From: Siphonodentalium dalli
Lineage: Eukaryota > Mollusca > Scaphopoda > Gadilida > Siphonodentaliidae
Length of the DNA stretch: 64,000 nt
NCBI GenBank assembly: GCA_032622095.1
Contig: CP136061.1
Span: 169,327,107 to 169,391,106 of the forward strand
Reading direction: 5' to 3'
Within the stretch, counting starts at the first letter, position 1; every line of letters starts with the position of its first letter. Shown piece by piece: positions 40,281 through 49,879 of the stretch. The notes under the pieces are model-generated. The model saw only the letters and a program-made list of their open reading frames with translations. It was not told the DNA's origin and did no database searches. The position numbers were made by a program, and so were the translations under genes.

Positions 40281-40649
40281 AGTCAAGCAGCTCCTCCTGT
40301 CTGAAAAAAAGATTTGAATGCTTGTAATGACGTCAGAAAAGAGGAAAGACTGATCATATACATATTATTAAGATACATCACCCCCTCCCCCCATGAATGA
40401 CTAAAATAAAATTTCACTCATTTGATATATGTTACTTGAACAAAAACAAAATAAATATAAAAAACAAACTTAAATCTCATAAAACATTTTTTTTCTGGCC
40501 ATTTCAGGGTCAAACGATATTAAATGAGTGAATTTTCTTTTAGTCATACATGGGGGAAAATACCCAGGGTGTGCGAGTGAGATATCTGAGGACATTCGCA
40601 AATAGCACTCCCCCATGGGGGAATATATATATCCAGACAGGAGGAGATG
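40281..40649. mobile_element. ~370-bp foldback element with CTCCTCCTGTCTG ends
   Basis: CTCCTCCTGTCTG at the left is inverted as CAGACAGGAGGAG at the right. Inside, GACTAAAATAAAATTTCACT pairs with GTGAATTTTCTTTTAGTC, and the C-rich CCCCCTCCCCCCATG lies opposite CATGGGGGAAAA. No coding signal. Confidence 0.65.
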
Positions 40650-41032
40650 ACATGTTACACCGGTACCTGTACTAAATACTACCAAAAACATTCCAGATAC
40701 ATGTATAGGTACCGGTACCGTATATCATATTGGTCATGTAAATATCATATATTTGTAAATGTTTTAAGAAGGCAATTTAAACAGTTTGGGGGGATTTAAA
40801 CAGTTTGGGGGGGGGGGCAAATTGGCATTCCAAATACTAATTAACACTTGAAAGCCTGACATGTGGCACCCCAAATGTCAATATAACATTTGATTTTATC
40901 ATCTTTACTTGAATTAGGTGAGTTCACAAATACTCTATTTCCATGCATATACTAGTAAACACAATTTTACATAATCATTGGGGAATTGAAAAAATTATAC
41001 TGTATAATATACAAGCATATGTATACTAGAAG
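40650..41032. other. Spacer, no gene seen
   Basis: It contains a GGTACCGGTACCGT palindromic word at ~40709 and a G9-10 run at ~40807. Otherwise it is AT-rich. Confidence 0.5.
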
Positions 41033-41340
41033 ATAGCATTCTCTTATATATGCGAGGCGACCTATGGTCGACTCGCATATATAAGAGAATGCATTGGCAC
41101 AGGGCCGTTCTGTTGGGTAAAGGGTTAAAGAAGGGGCAACTTGATGCACTGAAGTATATTTTTCAAGGAAATGATATAATCATCAATCTGCCAGTTGGGT
41201 GTGGGAAGGGTGTCATCTATGTTATTGCTCCAATGTTATTAATCCTTTACCCAACAGAAGGGCCCTGTGCCAATGCATTCTCTTATATATGCGAGTCGAC
41301 CATAGGTCGCCTCGCATATATAAGAGAATGCATTGGCTTA
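41033..41340. mobile_element. TTAA-family foldback element enclosing a gene fragment
   Basis: Two ~90-bp inverted arms (41033-41123 and 41244-41340) are each themselves a hairpin built on CATTCTCTTATATATGCGAG. Each arm continues through GCACAGGGCC to CTGTTGGGTAAAGG (or its complement). The arms are the same hairpin family as the piggyBac-like MITEs at 37815, 47839, 53459 and 54867. The 120 bp between the arms is coding-like and is annotated separately. A further broken arm lies at 41405-41448. Confidence 0.7.
41125..41241 (+). pseudogene. RecQ-like DNA helicase fragment (captured)
   Basis: The 39 codons read LKKGQLDALKYIFQGNDIII followed by NLPVGCGKGVIYVIAPMLL. A Q-L-x-A-L start, a G-x-D-(V/I)-(I/V) strand and an LP-(T/V)-G-x-GK loop followed by a hydrophobic stretch ending A-P-x-L is the motif 0 / motif I (Walker A) region of RecQ-type DNA helicases. 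Family members normally have GKS or GKT; here the residue after the lysine is glycine, so nucleotide binding would probably be impaired. The frame runs on into the MITE arms on both sides without a family-like sequence, and the rest of the helicase (DEAH box, motifs II-VI) is absent. I read it as a piece of a helicase gene trapped between transposon arms. The RecQ assignment rests on motif recognition only. Confidence 0.55.
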
Positions 41341-41448
41341 ACACATTAAAAATTATAAAATTGTTAAAGAATGTAAGAAAAAATGGTAAAAAGTGTTAAA
41401 AAATTGTTAGGCCAATGCATTCTCTTATATATGCGAGGCGACCTATGG

Positions 41449-42040
41449 GCTTTTTCATTATCGGAACATCACTAGTATGGAGATTCACCATCATGACTGC
41501 TTTCAAAAGAGGGGCAAATGACGTTCACGTTTTCGATTTGAGAGTTATCCTTCTTTATCAGGAAATCATATCTTTTTGTCGATTATCGATTCTTTTGCAA
41601 TTTTGCTCTGTCTGGTTTGATAACTGAAACAAATATGAACTGATTTCAATTTAGATTTTATCATGGAATCACTGACAAGATTTAGACATCGTTCGAATTA
41701 AGCAACATCAGAAAATTAATAAACCGAAAAGCCACCTTATCCGACCACTAAGCGTCCCGTAACTTATAATATTCGGCCGCCAATCGTTATTTAAAAAAAA
41801 TCTGTAGTGTTCCATTGGTAATTTAAAGGTAGATATTCACTGATCAACATGAAGCCTCTCTAGCCACATATCCTGTTTAGATCCACTTCTTTTAAAGTGA
41901 TTATGAAAAGTTCTGACTGTTATGGTCTCAAGAGTCCCAGTCTTAGCAGTCTTTGCAGTCGGGTGAGCGACCCCACAGTCTTTGACTGTCTTGTTGTCAA
42001 AACAATGACTTTCCAAACAGCACTTAAGACAAATCACATG
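41449..42040. other. Spacer, no gene confirmed
   Basis: Open frames exist on both strands (41415-41627 +, 41837-42124 -) but show no recognisable domain. The minus frame is moderately Cys/Lys rich and could hide an exon; I could not place splice sites. Confidence 0.4.
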
Positions 42041-42330
42041 TGAAGATAACTCACCGCGCGATGACAATTCACCCTGTGTACACAATGCTATTGATATGCC
42101 CCGCAGTAATTCCATTACACTCATGCGCTGATGTCGATTCCGGATTTTCCATCGCCATATGGGTAGACATAATTAACTCCGACTCCGATTCCCTGTTTTT
42201 AATTAGTTTACCTCGCTTGACGTCATGCGAGGTTTTTGCGACGGAGAAAGCCGACAACCGGTGGTGGTATTATTTATATATTTCTCGGCTTATTTATTAC
42301 GCGATTTTTATGGGACTTGGATCATTGTGA
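42041..42330. promoter_or_regulatory. CpG-containing patch with a CRE palindrome
   Basis: This stretch is visibly richer in CG dinucleotides than its surroundings (CACCGCGCGATGAC, GATTCCGGATTTTCCATCGC, GCGACGGAGAAAGCCGAC). It contains one TGACGTCA, the consensus cAMP response element, at 42218-42225. Such patches can mark promoters. No transcript start or downstream exon could be tied to it, so the promoter reading is inference. Confidence 0.2.
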
Positions 42331-42569
42331 TCACAATAGGGGTGGCTTTCCGATATAGTTTGTTGTTTCATGAGGATACTAATCCTTTAAAGTGTTTTGG
42401 AATATTAATTTGTCTTTGACCTTGGGGTGGGGTATGGCTGTAATGATTCATTGTGAATCCAATGTATCACTTTCGAATGATACGCGAGTCATCTCGATAC
42501 AGGAAATCAAATAGTTTCTGAAGATGGGTAACATCTCCAAGATGGAGCAACACCTCCAACATATCCAAT

Positions 42570-42693
42570 GCCAGTATGCCAGTGCTTTCTCTCATATATG
42601 TGAGGCTCCCTATGAGAGACTTGAAATATATAAGAGAATGCATTGACACAGGGTTTTTAATGATACACCAGTGCAGCTCCCATCACGAAAGAG
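42570..42693. mobile_element. piggyBac-like TTAA MITE, right half
   Basis: It holds one hairpin (TTTCTCTCATATATGTGAGGC...AAATATATAAGAGAATGCAT), then CACAGGGTTTTTAATGA and the terminal CAGCTCCCATCACGAAAGAG ending at TTAA (42694). The left terminus is missing. Confidence 0.6.
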
Positions 42694-42873
42694 TTAAGTA
42701 CCAAATTAGACATTGATATGCCCCTGAAACCACATACCAGAGCATCTGGGTACTCCAACTCATTCTTTCCCAGAGCAACAAAGGTGTGGAACTCTTTACC
42801 AGAGGGTGTTGCCACCTACCGAGATATGGATACATTTCAAGATCTTGTATCCTGGGTGGTAAGGCAAATATAA
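42694..42873 (+). pseudogene. Non-LTR retrotransposon ORF2 C-terminal remnant
   Basis: Fifty-nine codons end in TAA at 42871-42873. They contain SGYSNSFFPRATKVWNSLPE, then a VATYRDMDTFQDLV-type tail. A Y-x-x-S-F-F-P-R-x-x-x-x-W-N-x-L-P box, followed by a short 'x-F-x-x-x-L' helix and the stop, is typical of the extreme C-terminus of ORF2 polyproteins of CR1/Jockey-type non-LTR retrotransposons. An A-rich stretch follows the stop. The reverse-transcriptase and endonuclease domains are absent. The remnant begins directly at the TTAA end of the adjacent MITE, so the upstream part was lost or displaced there. It is a dead 3' fragment. Confidence 0.65.
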
Positions 42874-42990
42874 AAAAATGATAGATTTACATCCCCTCCC
42901 GACCCTATTTTTAGTCCCCTCCCAGTGCCCCTCCTCAATTTTTGTTATATGCATATCTTTTGTGCAATTTTTCTTCTTTTTTCTCATGCC
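42874..42990. repeat. C-rich repeat shared with 53265-53300 and 53740-53815
   Basis: GATAGATTTACATCCCCTCC, CCTATTTTTAGTCCCCTCC and CTCCTCAATTTTTG are the reverse complement of GAGGGGACTAAAAATAGGG and GGGGATGTAAATCTAGC at 53762-53800. A dispersed repeat is therefore present twice in opposite orientation, both times beside a TTAA MITE. Confidence 0.6.
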
Positions 42991-43175
42991 TTTACCCTTT
43001 CATGACATGAGCTGTGCTGGTGCAACATTAAAGACCATGTGCCAGTGCATTTTCTTGTACATGTATATGCGAGTCACCCATAGGGAGCCTCGCATATATC
43101 AGAAAATGCACTGGCTTACAAGATCAAGGTAAATTATTGTTAGGCCAATGCATTTTCTTATATATGCGAGGTGAG
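42991..43175. mobile_element. piggyBac-like TTAA MITE, left half
   Basis: The left end TTTACCCTTTCATGACATGA is followed by GCTGTGCTGGTGCAACATTA, one complete hairpin (GCGAGTCACCCATAGGGAGC...) and the spacer GATCAAGGTAAATTATTGTT. The second hairpin is cut after GCGAGG. Confidence 0.65.
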
Positions 43176-43191
43176 GCAAATAAAACTGGAC

Positions 43192-43264
43192 ACCAACACC
43201 CTCATAATTTACATGTACATATAGTTTCACTGAAGCTATGTATTTAAATTATGAGGGTGTTGGT
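43192..43264. repeat. Hairpin CACCAACACCCTCATAATTT
   Basis: Arms of ~21 bp (43192-43212 and 43243-43264) are perfect or near-perfect inverted copies around a ~30-bp loop. It is likely a very short foldback element. Confidence 0.65.
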
Positions 43265-45410
43265 CTCAAGGTTGATCTAAAATGGTTTTGTTTTTATCAT
43301 ATGTGAGAAATAATGATATAATCTTGGCAAATTTTAACAAAATGATCATTTTTATTGCAACACAGATCTTATCTATGTGTTTTCGATCTGCACCTCCAAT
43401 CCGCTATCGCACCAGATGATGTCACATTATGCCCCAAGCAGTTATACACCTCCTCCCAAGTAGGTGTTGTGAGCTTAGCCCTGGACAATGCAACACTGGT
43501 ACTGAGTCCAGTGTAGCCCAACATAATGAATGGAATGATCGTCCCTAGGAAGATCATATATTGTGTGATATATTATTAGTGGAATGATATTATTCTATAA
43601 AAACAAACATGCTGGCATATTGAGTGCCTTGTTAGAAAAATGGTTTATCCTGTAGGGATGATATAATTTTTAGCTTAATGGATTTTACTGTGGCTCATTA
43701 TTGACAACAGATCTTAAATTCCAATATTCAACTTAGTCTGATGGCTTCACTTCTAGTATTATTATATTATTTAAGTAATTTTTTATTAGGTATTCATGCT
43801 ATTTACCCTTTCAGGATAGAGAAGGCGATGACAACTAAAGTATCCACAAAAGAAATGGGAGATACATGTATACTGGACTGATTTTGTTCATATGTATATA
43901 TATCTGTCTTCGTGTCTAGGAATTCATCTCAGCCATGGATTATTGGATCTGAATGAAATTTGGTATGCTGTTCAGTTTCTGGAGCAATCATGAAAGAGGC
44001 CGCAATTTCATTGTTAGCATTTTCTGTTCTGGAGTTATCCTTAATTTCACCTGGAAGTAGTGGTTTTCTGTCTGTCCAGGTACAATACCCCCAAGATGAA
44101 GCAGCCTAAATCCGCTCAATACGGCGGGCCATTTTTAAGTGAGAAATCGCGTCGATTTGCCAAATTCCATTTTTCAACCGCTAATTGAAGCGACGGCATT
44201 CAGAGTTTGGCTTACAAATCTTATGGTTTTTCACCAGAAATCATCGCCACGAAATGCCGGAACCCTATGAACAATGCAAGGATGGTTTCATTATATGTCT
44301 ATATTTTTATCCAAGTCCCCTGAATGGTTTCAATCAAATTTGGTAACTTGGGGTATCCTGGCAGATGTTATAAATGCATTTATTTAGATTGAACTATTAA
44401 TAAAAAATAATACAAACAGAATCAAAAATATTTTTAAATTGAAATTTTGAAGAAAATGAATCTCTTTAAAATAATGTCTGTCAGTGTATCCAGTGTCACC
44501 ACAACAAATTCGGTTGAAATTGGTGCAGCTAGGTGTCTGGGGCAATATATTTCTGATAGCTTCATAGTCTATGATGATGTCTATCCTTCTCACCTTTACC
44601 ATCACAGAACTGCACTGTAGATCTGCGGTATATACTTCTACGCTGTACAACATATAAGTCCAACATATATAAGATCATACAAATGTAGTGTTAGTAGCAA
44701 TTGCAGCGACTCGCAGTGATAAATGTTTCGATGGGCATATGATTATTATCCTTTCTACTCAAAATTGGCACATTTAGATGTCGAGGATTGCTGCTGAGAT
44801 CCGCCGCAATTTTGAGTGGACCAATTGCTGCGATGAGCGGAATGAGGTTGCTTCATCTTGTGGGTACTGTATGTCATTCATGTGTCATCCATTCTGTATG
44901 TCTGTCCGTACTTCCGAATATATTACCTTGGGTATTAATAATGTTTAGGGGAGAGGGGGGGGGGCATATGCCATATGCCACGCTTGGCTTTGCACTGGTT
45001 TGGAATGCTAATATTGAATAATATTGGCAACTTTTGTCTATATATTTTGTCCGAGTTAATGCCCTTGTTGGAAGTAGCAAGATTTTCAATCTTGGCTTCA
45101 AACCTAGCATTGTTACTCAAGTACCAACAGATAGATTTGAATATCTTTGGAATAGTGATAGGTGTATGATAGATATGAGCAAAACAGATAACCTGCATTT
45201 TATACAATGAATTCCTCACCTTCTTGGATTTAGAAAATAAAAACAAATTCTCCATCCATATAGGGTGCCCCGTTTAATCGTATAATCGATGAACCGACGA
45301 TAAAGCCAATAATCGATTACCATTTCCATCATTGATTAATCTGTGTTATTTCAGACGTCTGAAAATGCTGGGTATTATTGTATACTGTGTGTTTTTAAAG
45401 TTTTACAGTG
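43265..45410. other. Intergenic sequence with repeat fragments, no gene confirmed
   Basis: 43900-44350 carries fragments in the style of the tandem families below (GAATGAAATTTGGTATGCTG at ~43953, GTTTCAATCAAATTTGGTAA at ~44328). The minus frame 43369-43557 has balanced codons and a possible acceptor (GATCTTCCTAG) but is not recognisable. 44384-44653 (-) and 44788-45021 (+) are open but not protein-like. G-runs occur at ~44955. Confidence 0.45.
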
Positions 45411-45585
45411 ACAGTTTAATCTACAACAGGGGTTAACAATCCTTGATCTCGTATCAGAGATTCCGACAATATGAGTACTACTAATACTATCTTACAGGGA
45501 CAATTTAATCTACAATCGAGGGGTTAACAATCCTTGATCGCATATCAAAGAGATTCTGACAATATGAGTACTACTAATTTGTTGC
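45411..45585 (+). repeat. ~88-bp direct duplication
   Basis: TTTAATCTACAACAGGGGTT...GAGTACTACTAATA at 45415-45487 is repeated with small changes at 45504-45580 (GGGGTTAACAATCCTTGATC and GACAATATGAGTACTACTAA in both). Confidence 0.85.
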
Positions 45586-45777
45586 AAACAGTCGGCAGTT
45601 CATTTGTTGATGCGACATGGTTATTCTTCGGTCATTGTATATTGTACAAATTGGCGACACTGTAGCTTTGAATTTATGGCAACCTCATTGTATATTTCAA
45701 CAACAAAGGTGGCACTACGTCTACCTGGGACTGGTGCATCTCTAGTTCCTTTTGTCTTGTATACTCTTGTATAGCAG

Positions 45778-45947
45778 GTATGTATATGTGCATAAGGGCA
45801 GTGCATGTGTGGAGGGCAGCAGAGCATCATATGTTATATGCCTCAGTAGCATTAATAAAACAATACCCAACTATTCCGCCAATGGAGCTTTCGACAGCTG
45901 CCAAACAAATAATAATGAGTACTCAGATATATTCTACCAATCAGCAA
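45778..45947 (+). CDS. Possible internal exon, unknown product
   Basis: A pyrimidine-rich acceptor (CCTTTTGTCTTGTATACTC...TAGCAG) precedes 170 bp with one frame open throughout. The segment ends at a fair donor (CAGCAA|GTGAGG). The 56 codons read as a helix-prone peptide (core ALIKQYPTIPPMELSTAAKQ) that I do not recognise. If the donor is not used, the frame stops at 45980. Supporting evidence is limited to splice-site shape and codon openness, and no partner exon is identified. It might equally be chance. Confidence 0.2.
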
Positions 45948-46210
45948 GTGAGGTGGTCATTTGCTGCATTTAAATTATGATGCCATCTTTGTTCATCCTA
46001 ATTTACATATCCGTGCATACATTCTGTGTTAAATCAGCTACATGTATTTTCAAACAATATTTTTGTTGTCAAATCATAATGTCCTCCTGGACTTGCGATA
46101 ACAATGTCCTTCATATTGGGTGACATTTGTTAATTTGTATACATTAAAGCCGAGAACAGAGTAAGTTTTTGTTTGTGTGTGTAAACCAGCATAAGAACAG
46201 GCTGTAAAAT

Positions 46211-46700
46211 CAATTAAAGGCATGGATGGCCTGGGTTGTACAGTAATGTCCTAATTAATCAACCCCATAACCACAGCAGAATTATGGGTAACTTTTCAGG
46301 ATTTAGTGGGAAATATGGCTTGTTGCCATTCATTGGAAAGCTCTCCTCGTACAGATATTTAGTACCATGGTAATCTTTGCACCTGCAATTATGACGTCTG
46401 TCAGACTTTTTATGTGGAGTTATCCCCCTTTTTCTATTTAGAATTTTTTTTGTAACATGCATAATATTGTCTGAGCTTTTATTCCTATATCTTTAGGTCA
46501 ATGTTATTGAAACTTGGCTCAGATATTTAGTACCATGGGAACTTGTTCGTCTGCGATTATGACGTCTGTTCGACTTTTTTGTGTGGAGTTATTCCCGTTT
46601 TTCGACTTTCGCTACATGCATAATTTTGTCAGAGCTTTTATTCCTACATTTTTCGGTCAATATATTTAGGATTAGTGTTAGGGGTTAGGGTTGTCCACCT
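46211..46700. repeat. Dispersed repeat plus ~172-bp direct duplication
   Basis: AAAGGCATGGATGGCCTGGG at ~46216 matches the ends of the 35940-36340 family, and 46262-46305 is its inverted partner. AGATATTTAGTACCATGG occurs at ~46353 and ~46522; each is followed by TGACGTCTGT and TGTGGAGTTAT, making a ~172-bp tandem pair. Confidence 0.65.
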
Positions 46701-46967
46701 GCAATGGGAATCTGTTATTTTATTATTTTAATTAAATGTTTACTGAGGGGGGGGGCGGGGTATCCTTAGTCCCATTGGCACAGTCACACCTCCAGTTTAT
46801 GGCTGCTATGCCCCACCCCTAAGACTGGCTATGGAATTATCCATTCATATGTATCTTGGTTAGATAATCATATCATAACTTCATGCTACATGTAAAACAT
46901 ACATTTTGTACATAAATCTACTATTGATCTTTGTTCAGAAAACATTTACTGACTTCATGTTTGTTTA

Positions 46968-47240
46968 AAGGCAGAGATGGCCTTCATTGTGGGTTATAAC
47001 TTAGAAATAAAGTTACCAAATTATTAATTTTCTCAAGAATATACTAATAATAGTATAGTATAATGATAGTATCAATGCGATATTATCCACAAAACACAAT
47101 TCGTGTGAGCCGAGCATTTGTTTATATACAACACTTTATCAGTGCGTGATAAGGAAAACACTCAATACAGTGGCGATTTGTTTGAGAGAGTTATTCATGG
47201 TCACCCATTCAACAGCAAAATCTTGAGTGGCAAGCATTAG
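46968..47240 (+). mobile_element. Interspersed repeat, forward relative of 35940-36340
   Basis: It starts TTTAAAGGCAGAGATGGCCT. It shares ATTATCCACAAAACACA, GTTTATATACAACACTTTAT and TCATGGTCACCCATTCAACA with the minus-strand copy at 35940-36340. 47395-47475 is a further fragment of the ACGGGCGG MITE interior. Confidence 0.6.
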
Positions 47241-47838
47241 CAAACGCTATATTGGTTGTAAATAATTTGGTGGCAATTTTCACCAAAGCTCATGTAGTTG
47301 GTCTCCCCGCTTTCAAGTGTTTTGTGTATATCACACTATTTATGTACTGTATTGTATCATAATATGGCTTCTGTTTACTAACAAGGCATATGATCTTGAC
47401 AATAACATGCTATTTGTGCGATATTTATGATTGGTATAAGAACAAAATTTGTCCATATTTTAAAATTCTTTCTGTTTATTAATATAGATAATAAATTATT
47501 TTAACATCATTTCAGTTTTTTGTTTGGCTCATTCTTTTTCTCTATCTTGAAGTTGTTCAAACATTTGGTCAGATACATACAAAAAACATTTATTTCCCAC
47601 ATGCTGCAAAGGAACTGCTTGTGGTTGGACAGTCTGCTTGCACAATACTAATTATTCATCCCCTGCCCAGTTTGGCATCGGCATAATTAATTTTCAGATA
47701 CATTCCTGCATCTTTAATAATACAAAACCCTTTTGAATTAATGACTCAAGCGATTGAGATATATAGGGTTCAAGAGATTAGATGATGAGGGGGTCGCTCT
47801 TTGGAGTGAACTGGATTTTTCAGCATTCAATCGCTATC

Positions 47839-48086
47839 TTAAACCTTTCATGACAGGAGCTGTGCTGGTGCAGCATTAAAGATACTGTGTGAGTGAATTC
47901 TCTTATATATGCGAGTCTTCCATATATAAAAGAATGCACTGACTTATAAGGTCAAGGAAAATATTGTTAGGCCAATGTATGCTCTTATATATGCGAGGCT
48001 CCCTATGGGAGACTCGCACAAATAAGAGAATGCATTGGCACAATGTTTTCGCAAAATTTCAGGAAGCTCCTGTCATGGAAGTGTTA
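47839..48086. mobile_element. piggyBac-like TTAA MITE, full copy
   Basis: It starts TTAAACCTTTCATGACAGGA and ends TCCTGTCATGGAAGTGTTAA, with ~23-bp terminal inverted repeats including the TTAA. Inside are two hairpins built on TCTTATATATGCGAG arms, separated by GGTCAAGGAAAATATTGTTA. About 248 bp, no ORF. This copy defines the family best. Confidence 0.75.
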
Positions 48087-49879
48087 ATGTAGCTCTAAAC
48101 TTCGCATACTTTCCAATTCTCAATGTACCATTGCTGTAATTTAGATGCTTGCTGTCACTGTTTGAATAAAGTCATGTACTGAGGTCATATACAAATTGTA
48201 TTGGTCACTTAATTATTCCTGCAACCACTAGCCTCACTTTGGGCTAGGTTGTTAAGACTATCAGTGAACACATGTTTACTGGGTTAAAGCTTCAGTAAGA
48301 ATTTCAAACGTTTCTGTGATGCATGGCCTTCACACACAGTCAGTGGGGAAAATGTAATTTTCAACTTTCTAACTTGAACATTTCCAACATAACACCCTAA
48401 TTTTTCATCTGATGGCCATTTCAGTCTAAAAGTAGGGAAGTATTCAAATTTTGGTGTGAAAAACTTAAATACATTACAGGCCTATATTTTAATAATAATT
48501 AATATTTAATAGAAAATAAGCTATAAGACATCTACCGGTAATAGATCAATTTTAACTCAATTACTGTCAAAAATATCTAATTGTTGCTCTTATGCTGTCA
48601 GCTGCTATATTGTCAACTGTTTAACACTTTTACCAGTTCTGCATATATATGGCACTGTGTACTGTGTTCTGACCAAAATGTTAACTTGGCTACACCAAAT
48701 CTAGACCTAGAAGATTACTAGTACCTCACGAAACTTATTTGGAACAAATAAAACTATCGTCATCAACTTATATTGACATATATATGTGAAGGAGATACCT
48801 GTTTTATCATTAATGTAAATAAACCCCTTAAATGTATGTAGTACAGACTGACCAACTTGTCAGATCATGGGACGGTATAGCCAAGTTTGGCAATTTATGG
48901 TAAAAGGTCCACCCAGGCAAATCACATCGACCCATTGTGTTAATTTTGGTATCAACATGAGCGTAAATATATCCCCGACGAAATTAGTTAATAAAATGCG
49001 ACATGAGCCAGCAAACTTCGACACAAAATTGATGTAACCTGTTACGGGGGGTGTTTGTTGACATCAGAGTTTCCAAATATCCAAGCTACAAAAACATGAT
49101 TTTGCACTATTTAACTTATTGCCGTTGATCGGGGTTAGTCGATTCCTGTGAAAAACACTCTATTCAATTTGATTGAGTAGTTGTCAAAGTTATATAATTG
49201 CGTCTTGTATTATTAAATTAAGAAAAACGTACCGATGTTGAAATGTGCTTTTCTATTTTTAAACAATGTCTCACAAACCGGAAACACAATTCAAAATTCC
49301 ACTTTCTGTTTAGCCTATCCCTGTCCCTACGGGCGAGTAGCTGGAGTTGGGACAGGGTACCAGTCTACTTCGCGCGGCAATGTCGCGTTTGATTGATCGC
49401 AACGTTGTTGCAGTCAACATGCAGATGATTCAAGCTTGACTGCATGACACGTACATATGCATAACGTGGTAAATAGAGTATACAAGTGCCGGTAACTTTG
49501 GCCATGAATTGGTGTATCTCAATCGGTTTTACCAAAACAAATGAATTACCCGGTACGTGTACTAAAAATGATTTTTACACAAAAAAAAAACCCTCTTTTT
49601 TTCGGGCGGAGATAGTGTTGAATAGAAAAACAACCGCCGGTAGGCTTGCTGGAGGGTATGGGAGGCCTCCCCCGGGGAAATTTTGGTTTTTGTCACCTGA
49701 AAAACACCCATGAGCATGCATTTCAGGCAGTCGATTTACCCCCAATTAAGAAGTAATATTAAACACTTTTAGCTCAACTTTACTTTGTAAAGTTTGAACT
49801 GTTGCCATGGCTTGGTATCCGTCGCCCATGTGTGTGTTGGTGCGTGTGTGTGTGTGTGCGTGATTTGTCTACAATTTCC
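48087..49879. other. Intergenic sequence, no gene seen
   Basis: Mostly AT-rich. 49310-49400 is GC-richer (CTGTCCCTACGGGCGAGTAG, CTTCGCGCGGCAATGTCGCG) but lacks a supported frame. A (TG)n run lies at ~49830-49862 just before the next tandem array. Confidence 0.5.

Noticed and set aside
43369-43557. Minus-strand frame with a hydrophobic start and a possible GATCTTCCTAG acceptor
   Set aside because: Codon use is reasonable, but no donor or neighbouring exon could be matched and the product is unrecognised.
43816-43881. Short plus-strand frame after the CTATTTACCCTTTCAG acceptor, ending in TGA
   Set aside because: Only 21 codons, with no upstream partner exon in the needed phase.
46674-46700. 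TTAGGGTT-like words resembling telomere repeat
   Set aside because: Only about two imperfect units (GTTAGGGGTTAGGGTT), so no interstitial telomere tract.
47521-47640. Exon-like minus frame (VQPQAVPLQHVGNKCFLYVS and following, with a stop)
   Set aside because: The acceptor lacks a pyrimidine tract, and all three plus frames are also partly open there, so chance is likely.
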